Source: Chlamydiae bacterium CG10_big_fil_rev_8_21_14_0_10_35_9 (lineage in GTDB: Bacteria > Chlamydiota > Chlamydiia > Chlamydiales > SM23-39). Taken from it: a DNA stretch of 36,075 nt. The translations under genes and the position numbers were made by a program. The number at the start of each line of letters is the position of its first letter. The stretch's first letter is position 1. A model generated the notes under the pieces. The model had not been told where the DNA came from, searched no databases, and worked only from the letters and a program-made list of their open reading frames with translations. Below are positions 24,068 through 33,566 of the stretch, piece after piece. The stretch is taken from assembly GCA_002773835.1 (NCBI GenBank), contig PFAC01000009.1, positions 16,085 through 52,159 of the forward strand, read 5' to 3'.

Positions 24068-24712
24068 TTATATATTTATAGATCGTTGAATTACTTTAAG
24101 TTCAATGTCGCTAAACCCTTTATCTTGTTTAGCAACTAGAGTATCACCAGCATACCACTGGTCTTTAGACTGAAGATCGTGCCATTTTTGATCCAGGCAC
24201 TCATCTTTTACAGTTTGAAAAAATACATTATTTTCAAGTTGATTATATGAATCATGAAAACAGGCCATTAAAGTATCATAATAATGGGCATTTACTACAT
24301 ACGCATGCGCTTGCGTCGATTTAAGTATTCGAGAGATATGCAAGCAAGAAGAAGGTTCTTTTTCCAGTATTCGAGTGGAAAGAAAAAAAACATCCCAGTA
24401 GTTTGTAGTATTTAAGAAATGAGAAACATACAGGTCGACTTCCGTAGCACCTTGGGTAAAGGTGCAATCGTCTTCTAAAATCAATACATTGTTCCAATTA
24501 TTTTGCTTAGCAAGTTTAATGCAGGAATAATGGGAATAAGCACAACCTCTATGCCCATTAAGAGGTGTATAAAAAGCTTCAATTCTATGGATTTTTTCTT
24601 TTTTTGTTTTTAAACGATCAAGTTCGGATAATAATTTTTCTTTTCGATCCGTTCTATGTTCTAAATTGATATAAACAATGGCATCAAAGCGATTAAGAGC
24701 AAAATTATCCAA
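24068..24712 (-). CDS. GT25-type glycosyltransferase
   Basis: This protein of about 215 residues resembles LPS-biosynthesis family 25 enzymes: FDAIVYINLEHRTDRKEKLL at the start, then GHRGCAYSHYSCIKLAKQN with the conserved GxxGCxxSH pattern, and VLILEDDCTF (EDD metal/donor site). The TTG at 24712 (Leu in the longer reading) is preferred because TTGGAG precedes it by 6 nt; a TTG at 24724 is possible. The gene overlaps the end of the dienelactone-hydrolase gene by 8 bp, so the two are probably one transcript. Likely transfers a sugar to lipopolysaccharide or a glycoprotein; acceptor unknown. Confidence 0.75.
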   Translation of the reverse strand: MDNFALNRFDAIVYINLEHRTDRKEKLLSELDRLKTKKEKIHRIEAFYTPLNGHRGCAYSHYSCIKLAKQNNWNNVLILEDDCTFTQGATEVDLYVSHFLNTTNYWDVFFLSTRILEKEPSSCLHISRILKSTQAHAYVVNAHYYDTLMACFHDSYNQLENNVFFQTVKDECLDQKWHDLQSKDQWYAGDTLVAKQDKGFSDIELKVIQRSINI

Positions 24713-25406
24713 AAATTTCTCCAAAAAAATTCATCATAGATTGCATAGACCTTTTTTCTGCCGATGGATTATAAACAGTTCCTCTTTTTGGGTCATTAGC
24801 TTCAGGATTAGTAAAAGCATGTACTGTTTGACCATATACATGCACCTGCCAATCTACCTTTAGTCTTGTCATTTCTTCTTCAAACTTCTCTACATCCTTT
24901 GGTAAAACCATAGGATCATCATGTCCATGCAAAGCTAGAATTTTAGCCTGTACTTCCTTTTGCTCGATACCAGGGTCAGACAAAATGCCATGAAAACTTA
25001 CAGCTCCTTTAATGTCTACTCCAGACCTTGCCAAGTCGAGAGAGCACAACCCACCAAAACAAAAGCCAATACTAGCCATTTTATGCGGATCAACAAAAGG
25101 TTGCTTTTTAATTGCTTCATAACCAGAAACAATTCTTTTTCGAAGATGCATTCTGTCTTTTAAAAAGGGTTCCATTAATTGCTGGTTTTCCTCAAGACTG
25201 TTTCCTAAAATGCCTTTGCCATAAACATCTAATGCTACACCTATGTAACCTGCTTCTGCCAATTTTTCAGCTTGTTTAATAACAAATTCATCTCTTCCTC
25301 GCCATGCATGAAAAATAAGTATAGTAGGAGCTTTTTCCTTTTTATAAGCAATAAAGGCTTCTAAAGTAGCTGATTGATCTTTGTATTCAAAAAATTGTTT
25401 TTGCAT
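24705..25406 (-). CDS. Dienelactone hydrolase family alpha/beta-hydrolase
   Basis: This 233-residue protein has the alpha/beta-hydrolase order. ILIFHAWRGRDEFV carries the early oxyanion region. IGFCFGGLCSLDLARSG has the Cys nucleophile in G-x-C-x-G-G, the dienelactone-hydrolase hallmark. ILALHGHDDPMVLP has the Asp and VHAFTNPEAND the His. ATG 25406 is preferred to 25442 because family members begin about ten residues before the first strand. A palindrome lies 7 nt upstream. Cytosolic hydrolase of an ester or lactone; most family members have unknown substrates. Confidence 0.85.
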   Translation of the reverse strand: MQKQFFEYKDQSATLEAFIAYKKEKAPTILIFHAWRGRDEFVIKQAEKLAEAGYIGVALDVYGKGILGNSLEENQQLMEPFLKDRMHLRKRIVSGYEAIKKQPFVDPHKMASIGFCFGGLCSLDLARSGVDIKGAVSFHGILSDPGIEQKEVQAKILALHGHDDPMVLPKDVEKFEEEMTRLKVDWQVHVYGQTVHAFTNPEANDPKRGTVYNPSAEKRSMQSMMNFFGEIFG

Positions 25407-25412
25407 AGATAT

Positions 25413-25431
25413 AACACATAGTTTATGTGTT
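25413..25431. promoter_or_regulatory. Palindrome just upstream of the hydrolase start
   Basis: AACACATA (25413-25420) and TATGTGTT (25424-25431) are exact reverse complements around GTT, 7 nt from the start codon on the minus strand. It could be a repressor site or a hairpin limiting translation. Confidence 0.35.
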
Positions 25432-25627
25432 GTTATTAACACTGAATTGCTAATTAAGTAAAGAATTGAATTTTTACCTTCCTTTTGAAAGCTATTTCAT
25501 GCTTTTATGTCAAAAAGTGTCAACAAGAAATCCCAGAAGCTATTAACTAATTAATTAATTAAAAAAACACGAAAATAATTCTATCTTTTATTATAATTTT
25601 GACATTAAACATAAAAAAGATTGTTAT

Positions 25628-26029
25628 ATGAATTTAAATGTAGTTAAAAATAATTTAAATTGGGTTAATTGTTACCCCGAATATAGCACCGAAGTTAAAT
25701 TTTCTTCTTTAGGTAATCGACTCCTTATTTTTAAACATCCTGATAATACAGAAAGGTCTTATTCCATAAATGCACTTGCTAAAGAGTGTTTTCAAGTTTT
25801 ATCTGGGTTAAAAAAACATGAGCAATCTCTTGCTGCTCGAGATGTTTATTTAAAACTTTATATTCATAACCAACAATTAAATAATAAATTATCGAATGAA
25901 TCTTTTATTGTTCGAATCTTTGTTTGGATTAGAGACCTTTTTTCCTATCAGAACATTCTAAATAAAAGAAAGCCGTTGACTATTTTCTACAAAGAGAATG
26001 GCTCTCCTATAAATGCTAGCTTTTCTTAA
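25628..26029 (+). CDS. Hypothetical protein
   Basis: This 133-residue, soluble and basic protein has no recognised domain. It starts MNLNVVKNNLNWVN, has a beta-rich stretch (VKFSSLGNRLLIFKHPDNTE), a central helical segment (ALAKECFQVLSGLKKHEQSL), and a more hydrophobic FIVRIFVWIRDLFSY near residues 95-110 that may lie on a membrane or partner. No signal peptide and no clear Shine-Dalgarno. It precedes the phosphoketolase gene by 73 bp with a hairpin between, so it is probably separate. Likely lineage specific. Confidence 0.5.
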   Translation: MNLNVVKNNLNWVNCYPEYSTEVKFSSLGNRLLIFKHPDNTERSYSINALAKECFQVLSGLKKHEQSLAARDVYLKLYIHNQQLNNKLSNESFIVRIFVWIRDLFSYQNILNKRKPLTIFYKENGSPINASFS

Positions 26030-26041
26030 TAGCTAGCATTT
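26011..26041. terminator. Hairpin overlapping the hypothetical gene's stop
   Basis: AAATGCTAGC (26011-26020) and GCTAGCATTT (26032-26041) form a 10-bp perfect stem with an 11-base loop that includes the TAA. No T run follows, so it may end transcription weakly, protect the 3' end, or act on the downstream phosphoketolase operon. Confidence 0.45.
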
Positions 26042-26102
26042 ATAAAATCTAGACACATTTCAAAAAAATTGTTAATAAAAGAAATAAACCCTTTGAATTA
26101 AC

Positions 26103-28457
26103 ATGACTGGGATTCCAAACAAACGACTTGATGCGCTCGATGCTTATTGGAGAGCTGCCAACTATTTATCTATTGGTCAAATTTACTTAAGAAGCAATCC
26201 CCTTCTTAAAGAACCTTTGAAAAAAGAACATATCAAAGCAAGACTCTTGGGACATTGGGGTACTTCTCCCGGATTAAATTTAATTTATGCTCACCTAAAT
26301 AGATTGATTCAAGATACAGATGCCCAGGTTCTTTATATTACGGGTCCGGGCCATGGTGGCCCTGCTTTAAGAGCTAACGTCTTCTTAGAAGGATCTATGA
26401 GTGAGATTTATCCCAACATTTCTAGAAGCATTGAAGGGATAGAAAAATTGATGTTAGAATTTTCTTGGCCTGGAGGCGTTCCCTCTCATGTAAGCCCACC
26501 TACTCCAGGTTCTATTCATGAAGGAGGAGAGCTAGGCTATTCTTTAGTCCATGCTTTTGGATCTGTGATGGACAATCCTGATCTTCTAGCGGTTTGTGTA
26601 GTAGGAGATGGTGAAGCTGAAACAGGTCCACTTGCTGCAAGCTGGCATTCTAGCAAATTTATTAACCCAGCATTAGATGGTGCTGTTCTACCTATTTTAC
26701 ATTTAAACGGATATAAAATTTCAGGACCAACGATTTGGGGTAGAATGTCTGATGAGGATTTAACTAGTTTCTTTAAAGGAGTAGGCTATGAGCCTGTCTT
26801 TGTTACTGGAGACGATCCTTCTTTAGTGCATAAGGATTTTTGGCATACACTCGACACTGTTTATGACAAAATAAAAAAAATTCAAAACAATTATAAAAAA
26901 AATGCTAAAGAGGGTTACGCAAGATGGCCCATGATTATTCTAAAAACACCCAAAGGCTGGACATGCCCTAAAAAGGTGGATGGAAAAGTAATAGAAGGCA
27001 CCTTTAGATCCCATCAAGTCCCTATTTCTGATGTAGTAACAAATAGTGAACACTTAAAGATATTAGAACGGTGGATGCGTTCTTATAAGCCTGAAGAACT
27101 TTTTCAAGAAGATGGGAACCCTACTGAAGAAGTTCTCTCTATTGTTCCCAAAAAAGATAGATGGATGGGCCTTTTGCCTTATGCAAATGGCGGGCTTTTA
27201 TTAAAAGATTTGCAGTTACCTGATTACACTAACTATAAAATTGATGTGAAAGAACCTGGGACTGTCGTAGCAGAAGCAACAAGAGAAGCCGGGAAATATG
27301 TACGCGATATATTTAAAGAAAATGAAGAGAGTAAAAACTTCAGACTTTTCTGCCCTGATGAAACTAATTCCAATCGTTTTAATCATGTATTTGAGGTCAC
27401 TAACAGAAGATATTTAGGTAAAGTTCTGCCCTCTGACGAAGCTTTAGCTCCCGATGGAAGAGTGCTAGAAGTTTTAAGTGAACACTTATGTCAAGGATGG
27501 CTAGAGGGATACCTCCTCACAGGAAGGCATGGCATATTCCCTTGCTATGAAGCATTTGCCCTGATTGTAGATTCCATGCTCAATCAACATGCAAAGTGGC
27601 TCAAAGCATCAAGGGAACTGGCTTGGAGAATGCCGATTGCTTCTCTAAATTATTTACTGACATCTCATGCATGGAGGCAAGATCATAACGGTTACAGCCA
27701 TCAAGGACCTGGCTTTATTGAATCTGTTCTTTCTAAAAAAGAAACGGTAGCTCGAATTTATCTTCCCCCTGATGGGAATTGTCTATTAAGTGTTTTAGAT
27801 CATTGTTTTAGATCTCGAGAATATATTAATTTAATTGTCTGCGGAAAACAGCCCATGCTGCAATGGCTGGATATGAGATCTGCTCAGACTCACTGCGCAA
27901 AAGGGGCTTCAGTATGGCAATGGGCAAGCGATAATCATTCTCACCCAGATATTATCCTAGCTTGCGCTGGAGATACTCCCACATTAGAAATTTTAGCTGC
28001 TCGTTCTCTACTTAAAGAAGCAATACCGGACATTAACATTAGAGTTGTCAATGTAGTAGATCTTTTTCGACTAGTTATTAAGGATGCTCACCCACATGGT
28101 ATGGATAATAAAGAGTTCTACCAGCTATTTCCAAAAGGCGTTCCGGTAGTATTTGCCTTTCACGGACATCCCCGAGTAGTTGATGAGCTAGTGTTTACTC
28201 GAGGAGAAAAGGATAGGTTTTACGTTAGAGGCTATATAGAGGAAGGAACAACTACAACTCCTTTTGATATGGTAGTCTGCAATAAAATGAGCCGATACCA
28301 CTTAGCCATTTTATCTTTAAGCTTATTAAGTAAATTTAAAGAAAATGCTTTGGTTCACATTGAAAATTGGGAAGAAAAATTAAAAAAGCATAAAAAATAT
28401 ATCCATGAGCATGGGCAGGACATCCCAGAAGTGCTGAACTGGACATTTTCTAAATGA
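26103..28457 (+). CDS. xfp: Xylulose-5-phosphate/fructose-6-phosphate phosphoketolase
   Basis: This 784-residue protein is the family's normal length. It cleaves xylulose 5-phosphate (and often fructose 6-phosphate) with phosphate to acetyl phosphate and a triose or tetrose phosphate, using thiamine diphosphate. Signatures include LDAYWRAANYLSIGQIYL at the start, LLGHWGTSPGLN, GPGHGGPALRANVFLEGS, the ThDP/metal site GDGEAETGPLAASWH with HLNGYKISGP, LFCPDETNSNRF, LTGRHGIFPCYEAF and HNGYSHQGPGFI. Its stop overlaps the acetate kinase start (ATGA), so the product is passed to AckA by a coupled gene pair. Cytosolic. Very secure call; the F6P activity is inferred. Confidence 0.97.
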   Translation: MTGIPNKRLDALDAYWRAANYLSIGQIYLRSNPLLKEPLKKEHIKARLLGHWGTSPGLNLIYAHLNRLIQDTDAQVLYITGPGHGGPALRANVFLEGSMSEIYPNISRSIEGIEKLMLEFSWPGGVPSHVSPPTPGSIHEGGELGYSLVHAFGSVMDNPDLLAVCVVGDGEAETGPLAASWHSSKFINPALDGAVLPILHLNGYKISGPTIWGRMSDEDLTSFFKGVGYEPVFVTGDDPSLVHKDFWHTLDTVYDKIKKIQNNYKKNAKEGYARWPMIILKTPKGWTCPKKVDGKVIEGTFRSHQVPISDVVTNSEHLKILERWMRSYKPEELFQEDGNPTEEVLSIVPKKDRWMGLLPYANGGLLLKDLQLPDYTNYKIDVKEPGTVVAEATREAGKYVRDIFKENEESKNFRLFCPDETNSNRFNHVFEVTNRRYLGKVLPSDEALAPDGRVLEVLSEHLCQGWLEGYLLTGRHGIFPCYEAFALIVDSMLNQHAKWLKASRELAWRMPIASLNYLLTSHAWRQDHNGYSHQGPGFIESVLSKKETVARIYLPPDGNCLLSVLDHCFRSREYINLIVCGKQPMLQWLDMRSAQTHCAKGASVWQWASDNHSHPDIILACAGDTPTLEILAARSLLKEAIPDINIRVVNVVDLFRLVIKDAHPHGMDNKEFYQLFPKGVPVVFAFHGHPRVVDELVFTRGEKDRFYVRGYIEEGTTTTPFDMVVCNKMSRYHLAILSLSLLSKFKENALVHIENWEEKLKKHKKYIHEHGQDIPEVLNWTFSK

Positions 28458-29578
28458 ACATTTTATGCCTAAACGTTGGCTCCTCTTCTTTAAAGTTTGC
28501 TATTTACCAAAGTCGTAAGTTAATTTGCCCTCTACAAGGAGAGGTTCATGAAATCGGCTCTGAAACAAGCTACCTTTCCTTAAACGGAAAAAAGGAAAAA
28601 AGCCAAGCTGTCAAAGATCATAAAGAAGCTTTTTTTCTGATTTGTCGTCATCTACCTTCTCTTTCCTTTCAAGCAGTGAGCTATAGAATTGTACATGGAG
28701 CAGACTTTTTTGATAGTCCAACACTTATTGATAAAAAAGTTCTGGAAAAAATCTCTTCTTTAATTCCCTTAGCCCCCTTGCATCTTCCCAATGAGCTGCA
28801 AGTTATTAAATTAAGTATGGGCACTTTTAAAAAGACGAAACATATTGGCTGTTTTGATACTAGCTTTCATAAGACTATCCCCAACCTAGCTAGTAGACTT
28901 CCTTTGCCAGACTTTTATTATAAAAAGAAAATAAAGAGATATGGATTTCATGGCCTCTCTTACGAATATATTGTGCATCACTTTCCTAAAGCCTCTAAGA
29001 AAAAAATTATTATCGCTCATTTAGGCTCGGGCACCTCTTTGTGTGCAGTTAAAAATAAAAAATCACAAGATACTTCGATGGGATTTAACCCTAACTCTGG
29101 CGTGATGATGGGGACAAGATCCGGAGATATAGAATCTGGTGTAATTCTTCATCTTTTACAAAAAGTTAAAATGACTCCCTTTCAAGTACAATCCCTTTTA
29201 GAAAATAAATCGGGGTTATTAGGCGTTTCTAACTTATCTAGTGATATGTCTGTTTTATTAAACAATCGATCGAAGGAAAAAGCGCAGCTGGCAATTTCCA
29301 TGTATTGTTACCAGTTAAGTAAAACCATTGCATCTTATCTTGCTACTTTAAATGGCTTGGATGATTTAATCTTCACAGGAGGCATCGGAGAAAATAGTCC
29401 TGAAATACGTAAAAAAGTTTGCGAGTCCCTATCTTTTTTCAAGGTTCAAATAGACACGCAAAAAAATAAAGCTAACAAAGAGATCATCTCTAAAAATACA
29501 AGCAGCATTCAAGTACATGTTATAAAAACTAATGAAGAGCTTATGTTAGCCAAACATGCTCTTTCTATATTGGCTTAG
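28454..29578 (+). CDS. ackA: Acetate kinase
   Basis: This 374-residue protein, slightly shorter than the usual ~400, converts acetyl phosphate plus ADP to acetate plus ATP. Motifs are LNVGSSSLKFAIY at the N-terminus (Asn and Ser), YRIVHGADFF (Arg), GCFDTSFHKTIP (catalytic Asp), RYGFHGLSYEY, the ATP-site HLGSGTSLCAV, MGTRSGDIESG and LIFTGGIGENSPEIR. It starts with ATGA overlap on the phosphoketolase stop, so the two form one operon producing ATP from sugar phosphate. Its last 14 bp overlap the end of the convergent proton-ATPase gene. All catalytic motifs are intact. Confidence 0.96.
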   Translation: MNILCLNVGSSSLKFAIYQSRKLICPLQGEVHEIGSETSYLSLNGKKEKSQAVKDHKEAFFLICRHLPSLSFQAVSYRIVHGADFFDSPTLIDKKVLEKISSLIPLAPLHLPNELQVIKLSMGTFKKTKHIGCFDTSFHKTIPNLASRLPLPDFYYKKKIKRYGFHGLSYEYIVHHFPKASKKKIIIAHLGSGTSLCAVKNKKSQDTSMGFNPNSGVMMGTRSGDIESGVILHLLQKVKMTPFQVQSLLENKSGLLGVSNLSSDMSVLLNNRSKEKAQLAISMYCYQLSKTIASYLATLNGLDDLIFTGGIGENSPEIRKKVCESLSFFKVQIDTQKNKANKEIISKNTSSIQVHVIKTNEELMLAKHALSILA

Positions 29579-32048
29579 TATGCAAACTTTTCTTGGTTTT
29601 AACAACAAACTCATGCTTTATTTCAGCAACATGTAGATACTTATAAATTAGAATCTTAACAAACATACAAGCCAAAAACCAAACAAAAATATAGATCCAT
29701 GAATAACCAATATATTGCCAGCCAATCCCTGTTAAGTCATTCGTGTTTAGGCCAATTGCAGCTAAAAGAGTTCCTGAAACTTGAGAAAATATAGTTGCTA
29801 TTACAAACTTGAACTCTGGAAGAGGTCTTGAAAAAAGATATTTAGTATTTCTTGTAAGATAAATGGTTAAATTGCCGCCACATAATATAGCAAAAAAAGC
29901 TAAGGTTTTACATTCCGCTAAAGAAAGATTCCATATTCTTTCGCCAATCCAATACAAGCCAAAAGTGGATATTACCCCCACAATAGAAAGACCGATTGCA
30001 ACATATAAGATTTCTTTCATATCCCACTTTTGAGGCTCCTCACTTGGCTTCATATGGTCATATGCTATTGTCATAATAGGTATATCATTAAGAAGAGCAA
30101 TTAAGATAATCATAATTGCACTCAACGGATGAGTATCAAAAACTAACATAGCAAGTAATAAAAAAAGTAAAAGCCTGCATGTTTCTGAAATCCTGTAAAT
30201 TGCATAACTCTTCATCCTGCCGAAGATCTTTCTTGCTTCTAACATAGCAGCATGGATCACACTTAGACCAGGCTCAGTAAGCACCAGGTCAGCGGCAGCT
30301 CTTGCAGCATCAGTAGCATTGCTGACTGCAATACCTATATCTGCCTGCTTTAAAGCAGGAGCATCATTAACTCCATCCCCTGTCATCCCAATGATATTTC
30401 CTTTGCTCTGCAGTGTTTTGACAATTTGAAATTTATGCTCAGGAAATACTTCAGCAAAGCCATCCGCAGCAACTATTTTTTCTTCCTTTTGCTTTTCATC
30501 TAGTTTATCCATCTCACTGATAGGAACAATATTTCGCCCTAAATCAAGAGCCGTTGCAATTTGCTGGGCAATAAATACATTATCTCCAGTTACCATTTTT
30601 ATTTTTACGCCCATCTTTTTAGCATCTGAGATAGTCTGTTTAGTATCGTCTCGTGGAGGATCAAAAAGAGGGACTAACCCTAAAAATACCCATGCATCTT
30701 GTGTTTTTTTGGCAACACCCAAGGTTCGGTATCCTTTACTTGCCATTTCCTGAATTTCTTTTTTCACTTCTTCAGAAAAAGAAGGCTTTGCCAAATCTAA
30801 TAGAACTTGAGGAGCTCCTTTGCAAACGGTAAAAGTAGTGTTTTCTTTGGAAAGAGTGACTTCACATCTTTTTTTAACGGGGTCAAAAGGTATATAATTT
30901 TCTACTTTATACGTTTTTAGCTCTTCATTGTTGCCGTACTTTTCAAGTATTGATAAATCAATGGGATCATCACCTTCTTGTTTAGAGGCCAAAGCGGCGT
31001 TTAATAAGACTTCTTCTTCTTTTACATTGTTAAACGGTTTAATATTGCCTACAGTTAGTTGATTCTTCGTTAAAGTTCCTGTTTTATCCGAGCATAATAT
31101 ATTCATGCCGGCAAGCTCTTCGATAGCAATTAACTTAGAAAGGATGGCTTTTAACTTTGCCATTTTATTTGCCCCAATTGCCATAGTCACCGACATCACA
31201 GCAGGAAGGGCAACAGGAATGCCAGCCACAATAAGAACTAGAAGAAAAATTGCCAACGATCCAAATTTCTCGTGGGACTTGTCATCAAGTGTAATTTTAA
31301 AAAGAGAAACAATTAATAATACAAAAGCAACTGTCAAAGTAGAAATAATGAGGAAACGCCCAATATTAATAATAGCTTTTTGAAAGTGAGATACATTTTC
31401 GGCAGTTTGTACTAGCTTGGCTGTCTGTCCGAAAAAGGTATTCATTCCAGTTCCAACTACAACTCCTAACATTTCTCCTTGTTTAATAACACTGGACGAA
31501 AAAGCTACATCACTTACTTTTTTATTAACAGGAAGGGACTCCCCTGTTAAAGCAGATTGATCAATCGAAAGATATTCCCCTTGAAACAACTTAATATCTG
31601 CCGGGACTACATTTCCTAATTTCAAATTAATAATATCTCCAGGAACGAGATCTTCTGCTGCAATTTCCTGCCAAGAACCGTCTCTCAAAACCCTTGCTTT
31701 TAGAGCTAATTTCTTTTTTAAAGCTTCAATAGCATTATCAGCTTTGTGTTCGTGAAAAAAACCTAAAAGGGCATTAATAAAAAGTAAGAGAGTAATAAGA
31801 ATAAAATCAGGCCACCTTTCTAGCAGAAAGGACAGGGCAGCTGCAAGCTCAATCATCCAAGGTATAGGACCCCAAAAATATGCCAGCAATTTTTTCCATG
31901 CACTTTTTTTATCTTCTGACAAAATATTTTTTCCATATTTTTTTAGCCTTTTTGATGCTTCATCAAGAGATAACCCCTTTTTAGGATCTACTTCCATCTC
32001 CTGGAGAACTTCTTGTTCTGGCTTACTTTCAAAGGGTGATTTATCCAT
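29565..32048 (-). CDS. P3A-type plasma-membrane proton-pumping ATPase
   Basis: This is an 827-residue P-type ATPase. The N-terminal cation-ATPase domain has GLSLDEASKRLKKYGKN. The actuator loop has TGESLPV. The phosphorylation site is CSDKTGTLTKNQL (Asp phosphorylated), the nucleotide region is near KGAPQVLL, and the hinge is MTGDGVNDAPALKQADIGIA. About ten membrane helices flank these. Length, absence of N-terminal metal-binding domains and the DPPRDDTKQTI segment fit the plasma-membrane H+-ATPase (P3A) group of fungi, plants and some bacteria. AAGGAAA precedes ATG. It would export protons using ATP, lifting membrane potential or resisting acid. Confidence 0.92.
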   Translation of the reverse strand: MDKSPFESKPEQEVLQEMEVDPKKGLSLDEASKRLKKYGKNILSEDKKSAWKKLLAYFWGPIPWMIELAAALSFLLERWPDFILITLLLFINALLGFFHEHKADNAIEALKKKLALKARVLRDGSWQEIAAEDLVPGDIINLKLGNVVPADIKLFQGEYLSIDQSALTGESLPVNKKVSDVAFSSSVIKQGEMLGVVVGTGMNTFFGQTAKLVQTAENVSHFQKAIINIGRFLIISTLTVAFVLLIVSLFKITLDDKSHEKFGSLAIFLLVLIVAGIPVALPAVMSVTMAIGANKMAKLKAILSKLIAIEELAGMNILCSDKTGTLTKNQLTVGNIKPFNNVKEEEVLLNAALASKQEGDDPIDLSILEKYGNNEELKTYKVENYIPFDPVKKRCEVTLSKENTTFTVCKGAPQVLLDLAKPSFSEEVKKEIQEMASKGYRTLGVAKKTQDAWVFLGLVPLFDPPRDDTKQTISDAKKMGVKIKMVTGDNVFIAQQIATALDLGRNIVPISEMDKLDEKQKEEKIVAADGFAEVFPEHKFQIVKTLQSKGNIIGMTGDGVNDAPALKQADIGIAVSNATDAARAAADLVLTEPGLSVIHAAMLEARKIFGRMKSYAIYRISETCRLLLFLLLAMLVFDTHPLSAIMIILIALLNDIPIMTIAYDHMKPSEEPQKWDMKEILYVAIGLSIVGVISTFGLYWIGERIWNLSLAECKTLAFFAILCGGNLTIYLTRNTKYLFSRPLPEFKFVIATIFSQVSGTLLAAIGLNTNDLTGIGWQYIGYSWIYIFVWFLACMFVKILIYKYLHVAEIKHEFVVKTKKSLHTKPI

Positions 32049-32146
32049 AATACTTTCCTTGCCTCATGTTTTATAGATCTATGAGTGGATAGTTTTTGTC
32101 AATTATCTTGCAGTTTCTGTTTTAATTTTTTAAAATTAATAACACT

Positions 32147-32608
32147 ATGAGTACCATTGAAATATTAACTTTTAAGCCAGATAATTTTACTTCAAAATTA
32201 GAAGTTGCTTCTTGTTATATCCTTCACAAAGAAAAGTTTTTGATGCTAAAGAGAAGTCCTAAATCTTCTTTTGGGAATTCTTGGTGCCTCCCTGGGGGGA
32301 AAATTGATAGGGAAGAAACTCCTTTACAAGGCATTTTGCGAGAAATTAAAGAAGAAATTGGAATGTCTTTAGATCCTAAAAAACTAGAGGTATGCAATAA
32401 GCTGTTTGTGAAAAGGCCAGATGTTGAGTATGTTTTTCATCTTTATTTTTATAAGTCAGACATCTTTTCTGAAGTTATTTTAAATGAAGAGCATACAAAA
32501 TCTTTATGGGTAACCCACACACAGGCTCTAACCATGCCTTTAATTCTTGGAGGCGAACGGATCATTGACTGCTATAAAAAATATTTAGAAGATAAACATC
32601 TCCTTTAA
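32147..32608 (+). CDS. Nudix hydrolase
   Basis: This 153-residue protein has a perfect Nudix box, G-x5-E-x7-R-E-x-x-E-E-x-G, as GKIDREETPLQGILREIKEE with IGM. It is preceded by the strand SCYILHKEKFLMLKRSPKSS and SWCLPGG typical of MutT-like enzymes. It hydrolyses nucleoside diphosphates linked to another moiety; candidates are oxidised dNTPs, nucleotide sugars or ADP-ribose. It is divergent from the proton ATPase and convergent with the glycosyltransferase-like gene (3 bp apart). Substrate cannot be told. Confidence 0.92.
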   Translation: MSTIEILTFKPDNFTSKLEVASCYILHKEKFLMLKRSPKSSFGNSWCLPGGKIDREETPLQGILREIKEEIGMSLDPKKLEVCNKLFVKRPDVEYVFHLYFYKSDIFSEVILNEEHTKSLWVTHTQALTMPLILGGERIIDCYKKYLEDKHLL

Positions 32609-32611
32609 AAT

Positions 32612-33514
32612 TTATCGTTGTATTAATGCCGGCTTAATATCAGCATGGACAGAAGAAGTTTTTACTTTAGAAAAAGAAGAAACGTCAATTTTAAAGCCCT
32701 TTTGAAAAAGTTCTAACAGTTCAAAAGCAGAACTGTATTCCATGTTAATGTTTTGAAAATCAGAAACCACATTTAGTGGGATGTTAATAATTTTGGGATT
32801 AAGGTAACAAGCTCCCTTATTTTTGTTTTTTCTAAAAGGATCCCACATAGCTTCCATATCATTGGGAAAAGTAAAATCGATTTGTTTGAGCTCTTTAAAA
32901 ATATCTTTTTTTCTATAAAGAGTCATATCTAAGTTATTTGGGTAATTCCAATCATGTGTCCCTTTGTTAAAAGAGAAGACCAACCAATTATTTTTTTGTT
33001 CAAAAGGGGGAATTTTTTGTGGGGTTTTCTGCATATAGCAATAATCAATATCCTTACCTAATCGAAAAAAAAAGCCATATGCCTTACTTGTTTCTAAGGC
33101 TGTTATGGCGTCGTTAAACTCAATCGCCTCTTTTACAATTATATCATCTACGGCATAACAGATATATTTAGACAAAGACTTCTGCGGGTTAAAACTCAGC
33201 TCCATTACTATTTCTTTAAAATCTTTTTTAGGTTTTTTTTGATAGGTAAATTGGGCTTTAGGAAACGATTGCTCTACCTCTTGGTAAGCACTTTCATAGT
33301 TTTTATCTGATCGAACAACCACAAAAATATTTCCGTAATTGGTTGATTTTTCTGTAAAAGATTCTAAAAATGCAAAGAGCTGCATGGGCCTGTTATAGGA
33401 AAAAACGATAACATCTACTTTATTATCCTGATATTTTTCCGCATGATGTCCTATAAAAAAATAGGTAAACAGCCAACAACCAAGAGTAAATAAAAAAAAT
33501 TGGATGTATTTCAT
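32612..33514 (-). CDS. Membrane-anchored glycosyltransferase-like protein
   Basis: This is a 300-residue protein. Residues ~4-22 ([19 protein letters not shown]) form an N-terminal anchor or signal. A GT-A-like start follows, [20 protein letters not shown], with a later acidic motif [11 protein letters not shown] that could be the metal-binding DxD equivalent, and [20 protein letters not shown] after it. ATG 33514 is chosen because AAAGAAAAAGG precedes it; a longer reading to 33601 has no site and would cross the rmlA promoter. Divergent from rmlA with 52 bp between, so both could be switched on together for surface sugar. Donor and acceptor unknown. Confidence 0.6.
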   Translation of the reverse strand: MKYIQFFLFTLGCWLFTYFFIGHHAEKYQDNKVDVIVFSYNRPMQLFAFLESFTEKSTNYGNIFVVVRSDKNYESAYQEVEQSFPKAQFTYQKKPKKDFKEIVMELSFNPQKSLSKYICYAVDDIIVKEAIEFNDAITALETSKAYGFFFRLGKDIDYCYMQKTPQKIPPFEQKNNWLVFSFNKGTHDWNYPNNLDMTLYRKKDIFKELKQIDFTFPNDMEAMWDPFRKNKNKGACYLNPKIINIPLNVVSDFQNINMEYSSAFELLELFQKGFKIDVSSFSKVKTSSVHADIKPALIQR

Positions 33515-33566
33515 AAAAACCTTTTTCTTTTGTAATCTTATGCTATCTAACAAAAGATTTATAAAT

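Noticed and set aside
25544-25562. AATTAATTAATTAA run as a tandem repeat element
   Set aside because: A few copies of a 4-base AT unit in AT-rich spacer; no reason to see more than composition.
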